64,000 bases of DNA from Amphiduros pacificus (Eukaryota > Annelida > Polychaeta > Phyllodocida > Hesionidae), in the NCBI GenBank assembly GCA_949316495.1, contig OX439008.1, positions 2,342,501 through 2,406,500 on the forward strand. The letters are read 5' to 3'. This document shows positions 33,063-45,318 of this stretch, in pieces; position 1 is the stretch's first letter; each line of letters begins with the position of its first letter. The notes beneath the pieces are model-generated. The model ran no database searches. It saw only the letters and a program-made list of their open reading frames with translations, and was not told the DNA's origin. The position numbers and the translations under genes are program-made.

Positions 33063-36000
33063 CTGAAATGAAACAATAAAAAAAAAGATCATGGTTAGAA
33101 TATTGATTTTTTTCAGCCAACAATGCTTCGAGCACTTGGAGACAGATCCAATTCAATGACAAAGCTGCACACAATAAATTAATAAAGAAATGGCTGCAAA
33201 ATAGGTGCCTTCAGTGTGGTGGTTGTGGTCATAGATTGAGTGGCACTGTTCGTCCAGTATTCCCCTTCCCGTGCCCCACCCACCCTTCCCTTTGACCCAG
33301 TGTCCAGACGCCTCACAGAATGCTTCAAAGTGACTCCAGTTTATTTCATTATTCCTTATTTTCCAGTCTCTGCACACACACACACAACAATGGATAAAAC
33401 TTTAAAAGTTCCTAAATGTGTTAAGTAGGCTATTCATCGTCATCATCATTCCAGCTTTCCTGTACTATAGCGGCTACTTTTTTCTCATATTCTCGTCTGT
33501 TTTCCCTGTACAGCTGTGCCGCCTCATTGTTTGCAGGACTATTTGGATTTGGGTCGTGTAGCAGTGACTGCAATTAAACAACCACCACAGTTATACACAC
33601 CAACATAAATACAAATTAATAAAAACCTACAAATCATGTAACAATCAAGTTGCACACTTTTTGAGTATTTAAATCTAATTGATTTCAAGCACAAATGATT
33701 CTGAATAAGTTTTCGAACAACATGTCAATTCACTGTAACATTAATAACATAATCCAATATTCATTTTTCAATATTTCATAACAATGTGACTTGGAGGATG
33801 TTCTTCACCTCCAAGCCAGCCTCTGAGCTGACTCAGAATATAAGCATAAAAACTCAGAACCTGAGCATAAAACTAGTCTGATTACAAGGGGACGATCCAA
33901 AAATAAGATCTTAATATATGTGCTCAGAATCAAAGAAAAATGTCAAATTTGAGCATGAAATTGAGACATGAGCACTTCAGAAAAAGTAGAATGAAAAAAT
34001 TAGACCCGATCCTGCACCAGATTTTGCGTTTCACTGAAAATTAAATGCCTCATTATATAAAGGCAAACTAGATATCTTGTGGCGAATGTCACAAATTGGT
34101 ACAGTAATAATCTGTGATGTCTACAATAATAATGTACTATATACACTGCCCGGGTTGATATCTGACCTAAAGATGCAGGTCTTTATCTCTGTGCTGCAGG
34201 CTGTTACCTTGGTACCTTGGTAATTGAGTATGAGCCTATTCTTAGTACCCAACCCCAAGAAACAAGATACGTTCAGATTTGTGAAAAGTGGCTGCTTTAA
34301 GTAAGTGGACCAAAACACCCTAAAGTCTTTAACAATTTTCCCAATAGTCTATGATTGCTTAGTTTCTTGATATTGTAGAGCAGATAGCGAATGTGAAGAA
34401 GATAAGTAAACTTCTGCCAATGCCAAGATTTATATTAATTAATGAAGGAGCTCAGATAATCTTTCGTTTACTGAGCCCACATTAATGTTTTGATCCAAAG
34501 TCAAAAGCATGATAAACACAGAGAGTGACGCAATAATATTCTGACAGAGTCTACAAGCTGAAATTATATCACAACTTGCCTCTAGTTCTCAGTGTTTATT
34601 TTCATGATCCCTGGACAAGTGCCAGGAGCTGCTAAAAGCTTTAGGTATGAAAGGATCCAGCAAATCACTCCCTTGTTTTGCCTTGTGAAATTATATCTCG
34701 AGATATGCAACTTCTGATTCTCAACACACAGAAAATATCAACATATTGAGTAAGCTGTTTGAGTGTGTAAAGAAGACCTTAGAGAGGATAAAGTCAATGT
34801 GCTCATACACATGCTATATATCTATGTCAGAGATGGACGGGGCCTTGTGATTCAGCACACCTGGCAAAGTGCCAGAGCCACATGGCAAGGTGGTGAAGAC
34901 TCTGCTACAACCTGCCAGACCTGCGCAGATTCCTGCACCCCACAATAACAACAACTGCTCTATGTGCACTCAGCTCACCCTCCACTCCACACCAGTAAAC
35001 AAAGAAGGGAACTAAAGTAGACTCATCATGTGACTCTCACATCCTACCTCTGACTAACAAAGAAAGTAGTCATATCAGCATAGCAATGAAATCACAATGA
35101 AATCACCACGTATCTAGACCAATCAAAAACATGCACAAAACCAAAGGGTTAAAAATACCTGATTTTCGGAAAATACAGACAGAAACTGAAAACATTTACT
35201 GAAACCCGGAGTATAATCATCCTTCAAAATGTAGATAAATCACACTTTCTCATGTCTCCATAACTCAAATCAGAGGATCTCCATCAATTATTAGATATAA
35301 CATTATTATGTCGATTTTAAGTTTATCCCTCTGCTCGTCACCTTCTACACTTAAAGCTTTCAAAATATTTTTCACATTTTTTTTTGCACAGGCCTTTGTT
35401 TGCCTCTGATTTATCCAAAATGCACATTCTCAATGTGATGTAATCCATGAACTGATAGAATCTGATGATCTTATATTGTATAGGGCATATTGCAACTGAA
35501 CTGTTATGATAAAATCAATCCAATTATCACTAAATACAACTTACCTGTATTGATGTAAGAATTGCTGATACATCATATGTTGGACTCCACCTATTTTGAA
35601 GAATGTCTAAGCATATACTACCATCTGCATACACTGCAATTAGATCAAATCAACATCAATTTGGAAACTACCTCTGTCTGAACTGCAGCTGTCACTAGAC
35701 ATGTTGCTTCAGAGTTATGCTAATTAACATGTGGCAATTACTCCATCTGACACAATGTAATCATATTTACATATATAATTGGACATATTGGAGAAACCTG
35801 CTGTCTGTAAAATAGTATGCAGTATGTCACCTTGAATCCAACAATAAAATGACCATCTTCTTAGCATGTCCCAGTTTGTCCATTATCAAAACTTTTAAAA
35901 CATAGGCAAATAAACATAGAGCTATGTTGATCATTGCTTTCTGTAATGTTTTTTTTTAGCATTTTCTGGTAATTTGCATCCTTTCCCAGAGCAGGCTAGA

Positions 36001-39000
36001 GCAGATGATAATTTTGACAAATCAAAATGCATGTTACATTTGAATTTGGCTCGTCTTTTTGACATATCTTGATTCTCATTGGCTAATATTCACAATGTTA
36101 TTAAAAAAGGCAGCCTCCTTGACAACTCAGTGATAGCCATTAGATTTTTGAAATTTTTTTTTTACAAAATTAACAAAACTCTTGAGCCCAGTGGAAAAGA
36201 TAGAATTTGTCCCCTGAAAAGACCCAGTAGTTTCAGAGTTGACGGACAGAATGTCAGATAATTTCTCCCCATCACTGCAGAAGCTATGCTACATAGCATA
36301 GTTAAAAAATAACTTCCAATAATCAATTTTGTTATGTCATGATCAAAACTACTGAAATACTTAAAATTAATCAGGTTCTTTGAAAATGAGCACTCTTATT
36401 TCAAGACTTACCATTTGGATGAAACATTTTGGATACAAATCGTACTGTGGGAGGTTTATTTGGATATTCTTCTGTGAATTCTATTGTCAGTTTGAATGTG
36501 CCATCTTCAAATGGTGTGTCATGTGGCCTGCAAAGTATGAATTTACATTTATACAAATGACACAGTAGTAATGAAAATAATATTTAAGGGCTCAGCCAAG
36601 GGGAAGTGAACATTAACATGAAAAAGTGAAACTCAAAATATGTGCTTCTTTTAAATTGTACCTTATAAACTAAAAACTGTAGTTTCTGAAACTGATTTAT
36701 TTTTTTCTCTACCCTTATTGGTTGCGAAATAATCACAATTTGTTTAAGACCCTATTTTGTTGGTTCATTTTGCTGTCTGTCGTCGTTTTTCTATCAATTT
36801 AGAAAATATGGTGTATTTTATTAGAAATCACATGCAAAGTAGTGGAAATGGGATTTTAATAAAGTTGAGATGATATGTTATCATGATTTAAAGTTAAATT
36901 CTTGGCACACAAGTCTAAAGATGTTTTTGGGGAAAAACTTTAAAATATGAATTTGTCCCTCCGTTACATGTCCCTCCGTTACAAAAAATATTGAAATTTT
37001 TACCTCATGCTATAATGCATATCACAAGGAATGTGAAACTTTCTAGAAGTAAGGTGCTTATAGTGAAGTATCATAACCTTCTATATGCTTTATGAAACTC
37101 ATTTAATTTTTGGTTGATTTTATATGAAGAAAACCCGTCCCTCCGTTACTAGTAACGGAGGGACAAATGTTCAGGTTCATGCAAGTTGTTATTATTTCAG
37201 TTATTTGCCAGAAATTTGTATTTCTTAAAGTGGTTTATGTCAAGTGGAAATGGACACAAACAATTTATTTGGTTAAACATGTATTGGTTGGCTAATATGT
37301 GGTCTGTCACCTGAGAGACAATAGACACTTCATGTTTATACACATGCATCAATCAACATGGTCAGTGATACATAATTCTATTTCCCTGTCTACCTACTCA
37401 TGTATTATAAACACTGGTTTTCAATACTGTCTGAGTTTATGGCAAAAAAAAAACATATTTGTTTGCATTGGTACTTTAGTCAGAGGAAGAAAGCCACCAG
37501 CTGACCTGCACTGGGTACACAAGCTGTCCCATCAGAGACAACACAATTGCTGTTTGATAGGTGTGATTCCTTGTGACACTATGTAACCGTTTGATCTTGT
37601 CAAAGTGTCTAATTTACTTGACAAATCCATTCTTAGGGATAATGCAGTGTTCCTGGCTTACAGTTAGGATAACACAAGGCTAAGAACATGATGATGTAAT
37701 GGAATGAGTTGTGTGTGTCATCCTTATGATGACCAAAATGACCATGGTCAAAATGACCATGATATGAAGTGGACCGCTGGACCAAGTGCATGTGCATTTC
37801 ATTTGATAGCTATATATTCCCTCCTCTTATCTAAAACCTGAACATAGCTGCCAATCTTAATCTTATTCAGCTACTTTCTGCCATCATTATACCTCATGTC
37901 CGTCATATCTTTCTGTTAATATTTTCACTTTTCACTCAGGCCTGGACATTAGCATAACCTTTAAAGCTTGGCGTCCATTTTAAGTCTTAGTCTTCAAAAA
38001 CGTAAATAGTATGCATTTCTAAGCATTGTTAAACTCATATTTTCTCCAACTTGTAGATAATTTACACTTGTGGATAATTTAGATTCATAAAATGTCCAAA
38101 TTCTGTCTAATGTGGCAGTTCAGTACCACGGTCACCTTTGTCACATGGTTATTTTGACCATAATCCATCCTTAGTACCCAGTTGTCATTTGTGGTGTGTA
38201 TTTGGTCTTTGTTACTTATGTTATTTCATTCAATTTATTCTTTAAATTTATTCTGTCAAGTTCATAAAGATTTAGCACCTAAATAGTACATGTACAGTTT
38301 GCTACAGATGTTACTTGTTGACAAAATTACAGCTGAACATTTGTGTCCCTCCGTTACTATTTTCTGTTGTCCCTCCGTTACGACAATATTTCTTTAATAA
38401 ATAAAACAGTGTTAAGGTTATAAACTTGATATTTTGGTATTTACTACTTAGCTATGTGTAGATGATATATGATATAGTGATTTTTAAGAATATTCATAAG
38501 AACTTTATGTTAAGCCCATTTTGTTACATGACTCCAAAGCTGCTGTTCAAAAGTGTCCCTCCGTTACAGAAAACATATTTTGATACCATACATAAACCGT
38601 TACAGTATGATCCTCAATACTTTGGCATATTGTAATGTTCAGTGGGCTTTGTCAAAAACAATAATTAAGTATTTCTAATAATTTTGTATTTCTGGAATAA
38701 ATGCATTTATGTTATGCTGTTCAGTGATGCTGTCCCTCCGTTACTGCTTGGCCGAGCCCTTAAAAGAAAAGCACTAAACAGTCAAGATTGAGCTCTCGCT
38801 TTTCCTGCCAGATGGAACCTTTACTTTTAAATGAGATTGTCACGCCATCTGCAGTATAACGGATCAGTGTCAGTTCAAGCCTTTTCTTTACAGTCAGTTT
38901 ATGTCAAAAGGGCAGAAGTATTGTAAAACCTGTTCACACTAACTGATTTATTAAGTAATCATTTCCCCCTGTTTGACTTTTCACAATTAAAAAGTCATTT

Positions 39001-40787
39001 GAGGTCAAACAGGATAACTTATCAGAAATATCAGATCTTACCTTGCTGGAGGCTGTCAATCAACAATTCTACACTTTTGAGGCACACACATTTTGACAAT
39101 TCTGTTGACAGTAAACACTGTTATTTTGTAAGTGGTTCAATGCGTAATTAAAAAGTGCAGCAGTGTAGAACGACAGCCTCCAGCACGGCAAGGTCAAATG
39201 TTTTTGTTCATTGGTTTCAATGGTACAGACGAGTTAAAGCTGTTTTCTGAAGCGCCTACGCATATTTACAAACACTTAGCAACCAAATTTATGAATGGTA
39301 TCTATGTTGTTCAAAACAAGGCAAACTACAGAGGCAAACGGCCGTTAGAGGATGGGTCGATCCAGATTGTAAATCTTGATATGGCTTTTAATAATGTTAC
39401 CTATATTTTGAAGTATTACAGCGATGAAAGTCAGCATTCAGGAAAAAACCTGAAACCCTTAAAAATTAAGCTGAAGATACCCCTACCCCATTTCAGGAAT
39501 GTCATTTTTTTGACGTTTCGGACCGAGTCCAGACCATTTTGAATTTCACATTTGAAGGAAAAGACCTGAATTCAGGTTATTTCTTGAAGACTTTCATCAC
39601 TGTATTAATTGTAATGCCATTCATTCTCATTATAGTATATATATTCCCATGTTTATTCAAATACATAAATGCAGGTTTAGGCTTTCTAATTCACCATGAT
39701 TTCATCACTATAGTATGCAGACTTAGAGATATCCGTTGGACCATGACTGGGACTTTTTTATGTGGACTGGCTGCTTCCATGCAAAATATTTACTTCTAAC
39801 CACCAATTTACATCAAAATCGTCATAAAACTGCATAAAATACCAATTTTTCTTGGTCGAGTCGAGCAATGTTGAATGCCCCTGCCGCCATTCTTCAGATA
39901 CAAATGTATGTAGATTCTGATTGGTTAATAATTATGGTCCAGCACACAAGTGGCAAAATGGCGATCAGTTATCATCAGTCAGTGATAAGTTATGTTTATT
40001 TGTAAATCAAACACAATTTATTAGTGTTTTAGTCATATTAAATGTAAATATATGGCAGCTGATGATAGTCAATAATAAATGCTGGTCAGTTTGCATACTG
40101 TTGACATTTGATTTAGGTGCGGTTTGATTTGTAAAATTACGTGGGTCAGAGAGAACTAGCAGGTCTGCAGGACAAGGCAGTCAGACAGAGTAAACTATGA
40201 TAGCAGGTTTCCGTAAATTTTTTTTAAATGATTTTTTTTCCATCCGTGTTACATGTGGAGCACCACTTTTTCTTGTTTAATGATTGGATTTTAGAGTTTT
40301 TTGTGCACTTCTAGCTACATTGTTATGTTATCGATACTGTAAAATGTATCTAGTTAAATCTTCTGAAGTTGTCGTCATATTGTTTGCTTTTATAATATTT
40401 TCCACGCCAAAATATCATGAAACACATGAAAATAAGACAGTGACTCATACAAACTGCAGGAAAAGTAAATCATGTTCTCACCCAAATATAACAGCATTCC
40501 ATAACATAATATTATTGTCTGTGGGTGCTCCGCTCACCCCTGCAGGCGGATCTTCTTGAAGTCTTAAAAGAAATGATGATAAAATTGTAGGATCAACTTC
40601 ATATTATCAATACCTCTTATGAGGTATTGATATTATGCAACGACAAATTCAATTCCGAAGGCCTGAACCTCAGGTCGAAGGCAGCCATTTTGGATTGATA
40701 AGCCAAAATAAGGGCTGTTTATTACGGAAATACGACAACTCACCTTTTAAAGTCACGCATTAAACGTCTTCTAGCTGGTGTTGACAT
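32934..40787 (-). CDS. UBE2A: RAD6-type ubiquitin-conjugating enzyme E2 (UBE2A/B orthologue)
   Basis: Coding exons on the minus strand are 40787-40744, 40562-40482, 36527-36412, 35633-35545 and then one of two last exons, 33567-33430 or 33062-32934. Phases agree throughout, giving 155 or 152 residues (human UBE2A 152). The sequence opens [20 protein letters not shown] and holds [10 protein letters not shown] (as in insect orthologues), FHPN, and the active-site C88 in DGSICLDIL with NRWSPTYDV after it. Family role: with RAD18 it monoubiquitylates PCNA, and with RNF20/40 it monoubiquitylates H2B. Intron 2 (36528-40481) has been enlarged by transposons. Whether this single gene represents the ancestor of vertebrate UBE2A and UBE2B is an inference. 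Confidence 0.96.
33340..33345 (-). promoter_or_regulatory. Candidate polyadenylation signal for exon B
   Basis: AATAAA on the minus strand between the two alternative terminal exons. Confidence 0.45.
33430..33567 (-). CDS. UBE2A: UBE2A/B alternative last exon B (acidic tail DDDDE)
   Basis: Encodes 45 residues from [14 protein letters not shown] to [12 protein letters not shown] and stop, after the acceptor TTAATTGCAG. It starts in the same phase at the same codon as exon A and is clearly its tandem duplicate, diverged at many positions. The acidic end recalls the polyacidic tail of yeast Rad6. A minus-strand AATAAA at 33345-33340, 85 bp past the stop, lies before exon A, so this exon can end its own transcript. 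Both exons look intact (no stop, conserved core). Confidence 0.9.
   Translation of the reverse strand, partial: SLLHDPNPNSPANNEAAQLYRENRREYEKKVAAIVQESWNDDDDE
33568..35544 (-). other. UBE2A/B intron 4
   Basis: No repeat or exon recognised; frames are short. Confidence 0.5.
35990..36305. repeat. Dispersed repeat, partner at 9600-9905
   Basis: Same-strand relative of 9600-9905: GCCTCCTTGACAAC, CAGTGATAGC, then ATTTCTCC-CATCACTGCAG. Lies within UBE2A/B intron 3. Confidence 0.7.
36588..38759. mobile_element. 2.2-kb non-autonomous element, TTAA target site, eight internal 13-mers
   Basis: Ends are inverted repeats: GGGCTCAGCCAAG at the left, CTTGGCCGAGCCC at the right. TTAA abuts both ends (36584-36587, 38760-38763), as expected for piggyBac or Kolobok insertions. 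GTCCCTCCGTTAC occurs at 36955, 36970, 37137, 38344, 38369, 38555 and 38732, and inverted at 37152. The 37137 and 37152 copies form a perfect 28-bp palindrome. No transposase frame remains. It sits in UBE2A/B intron 2. Confidence 0.88.
39041..39605. repeat. Hairpin-rich repeat in UBE2A/B intron 2
   Basis: CTGGAGGCTGTC with TTCTACACTTTT at 39041-39080 pairs with its inverted form at 39152-39195. A second pair lies at 39417-39455 (GATGAAAGTC...CCTGAA) and 39571-39605. These arms explain why the sequence looks structured. Plus-strand frames of 136 and 86 codons (39132-39542, 39539-39799) overlap these arms and resemble no family that I can name. Confidence 0.6.
39930..40150. repeat. Partial relative of the 52548-53210 element
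   Basis: The plus strand resembles the reverse complement of about 52580-52790, including TTAAATGT-AATATATGGC and AGGTGCGGTTTGA. One terminus is present and the other is missing. Confidence 0.6.
40243..40280. repeat. Terminal fragment of the GTAACACGGATGG repeat family
   Basis: CCATCCGTGTTAC followed by GGAGCACCACTTTTTCTTG matches 48628-48662. Confidence 0.65.
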
Positions 40788-41039
40788 GGTTGTGTATACG
40801 TGTTTATGATGATAGTTTAATATGTGTCCAGAGAAAGGAGAAATAATGGTTATTTTGAGGTCGTTCTTCTTTCTTGACTTCCACTTTTGTTGTGCTTATG
40901 ACGTTTACATCCGGGTCTGCTACGATTCGTCATTTCCTTTTGAGTCACGTGTCAGTCATGTGACCTCTTCAGCAGACGACAGAATATCGAAGAACCCGAT
41001 TAGCCTCTAGTTGTGATTGGTAGGGCTTACGAGGATATT

Positions 41040-41345
41040 GGACGCCTCAGGCTGTATAGGGATATCGGACGCCCTTTAGCGCGCTGGGGATTGTAGGCCC
41101 CAAGGGAAGGAGTGAGTGTTGAGGTGAAAGTTGTCAGTGCAGAAGGTGATAATTAGATAGGGTAGCTTTTCATCAGTGTAGGGGCCTGCACCGGGCGGTC
41201 AGCACGAGTGCTACTCACAGATTGGAGATAGTGCGTATTGGATCTCCCCTCTAGCTGGGTAGCCACGCTGCGTAGGCTCTGAGTGCCCACGAGACAAAAG
41301 TGGAGCGGCCAACATATCAAATCAAATCAAATCAAATCAAATCAT
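41040..41345. mobile_element. SINE-like element with pentanucleotide tail
   Basis: A GC-richer body of about 270 bp ends in several perfect ATCAA units (about 41317-41343), a tail type seen in SINEs. TAGCTGGGTAG near 41254 could be an A-box remnant, but no good B box is seen, so an origin from a LINE 3' end is also possible. No clear target duplication. Confidence 0.4.
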
Positions 41346-42145
41346 TACATACATTTATACCTCAGTGATGCGCGTATTGATGCGATTTCGAATGAATACG
41401 CGCATGCCGATTATTTGTAAAATATTGATTAGTTGGCGTCGGCCATCTTTAGACTGGTCCCCCATCGAGTGTCAAGAACATCGTGTATATACACAGATGG
41501 TGGCAACCAGTCTATGGCTGTACGCGCCATTTTTGGGTCACGTGACGGGGTCAAATGAGGTGCGCTTTGTTTACAAATGTTTGTAACGATAAATATCTTG
41601 TTTCATGTTTCATTTTTAAAAAATACAGTAGTTGTCTGAGGTATAAAAACAAAACATACACTCGTCGGTCAGCTGTGACCGCGGATTCAGTTCGTTGGTG
41701 ATGGCGGACGGATACCCTTCGCCTTCGGCTCAGGGTATCCGTCCGCAATCACCAACTCACTGAATCCGCTCACCCAGCTTCCCGACTCGGTATGTTTTGT
41801 TATAATATAAAAAAAGCATGAACGTGATCAGAGAGGAAGGGTGACGAGATTTGAAAAAAAAAAAAAAGTTGCTGTGTGAGGTATGGGCTGCAATAAAATT
41901 CGCCACTGATAAGAGCGTGTCATCTCGCTGTTGCGTCACCACGTAAGCCTGCCCTCTGGTGGAAGTGACGCTGAACTAATCTCCACTTCACTTTTGTTTT
42001 GCAAGTTTATGTAAAGGGTTGCACTTTTAGCATATTATGAATGGCACAATTATCACTTATTTTTTGTCAGAATCATGTTAGATGTGACATTTTACCCACA
42101 AATTGCCTATATTTCTGTATTAGAGCTTTGTTTTCAACCATCGGT

Positions 42146-42232
42146 AAATTGACCTATTTATTGACCTACTTATTGAGGCCCTGTAAGGTTGACCTATTTA
42201 TTGACCTACTTATTGAGGCCCTGCAAGGTTTT
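42146..42232. repeat. 40-bp tandem duplication
   Basis: TTGACCTATTTATTGACC plus CTTATTGAGGCCCTG occurs twice in succession. Confidence 0.85.
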
Positions 42233-42265
42233 GTACAAAGGGGTCTATATGGGTGAAATGCAGAT

Positions 42266-43850
42266 ATTTTTATAAGAGATAGCTGCATAACTGAGAGATA
42301 GCTGCATAACCGAGAGATAGCTGCATAAATAAGAGATAGCTGCATAAATAAGAGATAACTGCATAAATAAGAGATAACTGCATAAATAAGAGATAGCTGC
42401 ATAAATAAGATATAGTTGTATAAATAAGAGATAGCTGCATGAATAAGAGATAGCTGCATAATTGAGAGATAGCAAGTGATAGACAGCTACAACAGCAAGA
42501 GATAGCTGCATAAATAAGAGATAGCTGCATAAATAAGTGATAGCTACATAAATAAGAGATAGCTGCATAAATAAGAGATAGCTGCATAAATAAGAGATAG
42601 CTGCATAGATAAGATATAGCTGTATAAATAAGAGATAGCTGCATGAATAAGAGATAGCTGTATTGAGACATGAAAAGGTGAGAGATAGTTACAACAAATG
42701 AGAAATGGTTACAATAGTTGCAATATTGAGAGATAGCTGCAATAGTGAGACAGTTACAACAGGGAGAGATATCTGCATAAATAAGAGACAGCTACATAAG
42801 TGAGATGACTGCAAAGTGATAGTTACAGCATTGAGAAATAGTTACAGCAGTAAGAGATAGCTGCACAAATGAGAGAGTTACATAAGTGAGATAGCTGCAC
42901 ATGTAAGAGACAGCTGCATCAGTGAGATAGCTGTGCAAGGGAGAGACAGCTGCATAAGTGAGAGATAATAACAACAGCGAGAGACAGTTACAGCAGAGAT
43001 AGATAGCTGCACAAGTGAGGGACAGCTGTATAAGTGAGAGATAGCTGCATATATGTGAGACAGCTGCATCAGTGAGAGATAATAACAACAGCGAGAGACA
43101 GTTATAAATAAGAGATAGCTGCACATGGTGAGAGATAGCTGCACATGGTGAGAGATAGCTGCACATGGTGAGAGATAACTGCACATGAGGAGAGATAGTT
43201 ACAACAGTGAGAGACAACTGCACAATGAATGACAGCTGCACACATGGTAGTTGCACAAGTGAGAGACAGCTGCACATGTGAGAGATAGCTGCACATGGTG
43301 AGAGATAGCTGCACATGGTGAGAGGTAGCTGCACATGGTGAGAGATAGCTGTACATGGGGAGAGATAGCTGCACATGGTGAGAGATAGCTGCACATGGGG
43401 AGAGACAACTGCACATGGTGAGAGATAGCTACACATGGGGAGAGATAGCTGCACATGGGGAGAGATAGCTGCACATGGTGAGAGATAGCTGCACATGGGG
43501 AGACAGCTGCACATGGTGAGAGATAGCTGCACATGGGGAGAGATAGCTGCACAGTTTGAGAGATAGCTGCACAGTTTGAGAGATAGCTGCACATGGGGAG
43601 AGATAGCTGCACATGGGGAGAGATAGCTGCACATGGGGAGAGATAGCTGCACATGGTGAGAGATAGTTACAACAGTGAGAGACAACTGCACAACTGAATG
43701 ACAGCTGCACACGTGGTAGTTGCACAAGTGAGAGACAGCTGCACATGTGAGAGATAGCTGTATAGGTGAGGGATGGCTGCATAGGTGAGAGTTAGCTGCA
43801 CAAGTGAGAGACAGCTGCACAGGTGAGGGATAGCTACAACAGTGAGGGAC
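42266..43850. repeat. 19-20-bp minisatellite inside the foldback element
   Basis: Units are AGAGATAGCTGCATAAATA (19 bp, mainly 42266-42660), shifting through mixed forms to AGAGATAGCTGCACATGGTG or AGAGATAGCTGCACATGGGG (20 bp, mainly 43110-43660). The part 43199-43270 recurs near 43670-43745. Long minus-strand frames (MCSYLSPCAAISHHVQLSL-like) follow from the repeat and are not genes. Confidence 0.93.
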
Positions 43851-44690
43851 AGCATCACTTCCCAGCCGAAGGCACTTGTATAATATAACAAAACATACCG
43901 AGTCGGGAAGCTGGGTGAGCGGATTCAGTGAGTTGGTGATTGCGGACGGATACCCTGAGCCGAAATCGCATAAATACGCGCATCACTGAGGTATAACAAC
44001 AAGTGTTGATTTTAAAAAATCAAGCTCGCGCAAGTTTGCAAAATCCCGAGACAAAATCCAACAAAAATCTTCTTACTCTACCACGCACTCACAAATCAGT
44101 TCTCAAACAAAAGCGACATCTGACGATGTAAGCAGAATTATTTTGCCAAAACATGGCTGCCATGGACCGATAATCGGGGTATGCTCCATAGACTTACAGC
44201 TTAATCAGTCAAAACCTCGAACATCTAGCCCTAAAGGCAAAACAAACGCGAGCGAAAACATACCGAGTCGGGAAGCTGGGTGAGCGGATTCAGTGAGTTG
44301 GTGATGGCGGACGGATACCCTGAGCCGAAGGCGAAGGGTATCCGTCCGCCATCACCAACGAACTGAATCCGCTCACACAGCTGACCGACGAGTGTATGTT
44401 TTGTTTTTATACCTCAGACAACTACTGTATTTTTAAAAAATGATACATGAAACAAGATATTTATCGTTACAAACATTTGTAAACAAAGCGCACCTCATTT
44501 GACCCCGTCGTGTGACCCGAAAATGGCGCGTACAGCCATAGACTGGTTGCCGCCATCTGTGTATATACACGATGTTCTTGACACTCAATGGAGAACCAGT
44601 CTAAAGATGGCTAATCAATACTTTACAAATAATTGACATGCGCGTATTCATTCGAAATCGCATAAATACGCGCATCACTGAGGTATAAAG

Positions 44691-45026
44691 ATTGATCTCG
44701 ATTCTTTGAGAATCTTACTCTGCATATACTACATTGTACCTCTGTCACAATAGGCATGACACTGTCTCAGTCGATTGCACATCAGGTGCGTACATGTACA
44801 CGTGCATTCACTTTATACCCAAACAAACTTTTGTGAAGTTTGTTACTTACAATGTATTCACTTTTCACAGTTCATTATTTCAGAATTTTTCCAAAATCGA
44901 TAGATGAGGTTCTAAACATGTCATATTAGCAATATTGTTTTCAAAATGTCACTGGGATGTATTTTGTGACACTTTATATTAATGAAAATCCTAAAAAATA
45001 AAGTTATCAACACAAGCGGAAACACC
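44691..45026. other. Non-coding stretch
   Basis: Nothing recognised. Confidence 0.4.
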
Positions 45027-45264
45027 AGCAAAGGTCACCAAATTTTGCATGAGGGTTGAGAGGTGTCCAAAAATGCTAGCCATAAAATATTTTCCCGGCA
45101 CAATGGATAGTTACAAGATGGTGCCACATACAATTTTAAAATTATCATTATTAATCAAACTTAGCTTTTAATATTAAAAAATAAAAAAACTAGTGCAGAT
45201 CAATTCAAAGGTCACAAATATCTCGACACCCCTTAACAGTCATACAAAATTTGGTGACCTTTGA
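45027..45264. repeat. Hairpin (inverted repeat) element
   Basis: CAAAGGTCACCAAATTTTG at 45028 is inverted at about 45246-45264. The following GAGAGGTGT and its counterpart ACACCCCTT extend the arms to about 40 bp. Confidence 0.75.
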
Positions 45265-45318
45265 ATTTACCTGCGCTAGTTTTATCTAGCTTTGAATATT
45301 AGAATTTAAGGGTTTTTT

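Larger units (their letters stand above)
41359..44690. mobile_element. Foldback element complex with long inverted arms
   Basis: The arm 41359-41815 is repeated in reverse complement at 44253-44690 with few differences. Both ends read TACCTCAGTGATGCGCG inward with TA outside. A shorter right arm at 43872-43984 keeps the two ends of the arm but lacks its middle, so at least two events (nested copy or rearrangement) built the structure. Each full arm contains its own stem: ATGGCGGACGGATACCC and its inverse around CCTTCGGCTC (41697-41757 and 44305-44360). The interior holds a minisatellite at 42266-43850. No transposase is seen. Confidence 0.85.

Noticed and set aside
39132-39799. 136- and 86-codon plus-strand frames in UBE2A/B intron 2, considered as a nested gene
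   Set aside because: They overlap inverted-repeat arms and resemble no family with certainty. A faint likeness of the first to an extracellular spacer-type domain was too weak to use.
42166-43891. Cys/Leu/Ser-rich minus-strand frames up to 342 codons
   Set aside because: All lie in the 19-20-bp minisatellite; several frames are open at once, as expected for a repeat.
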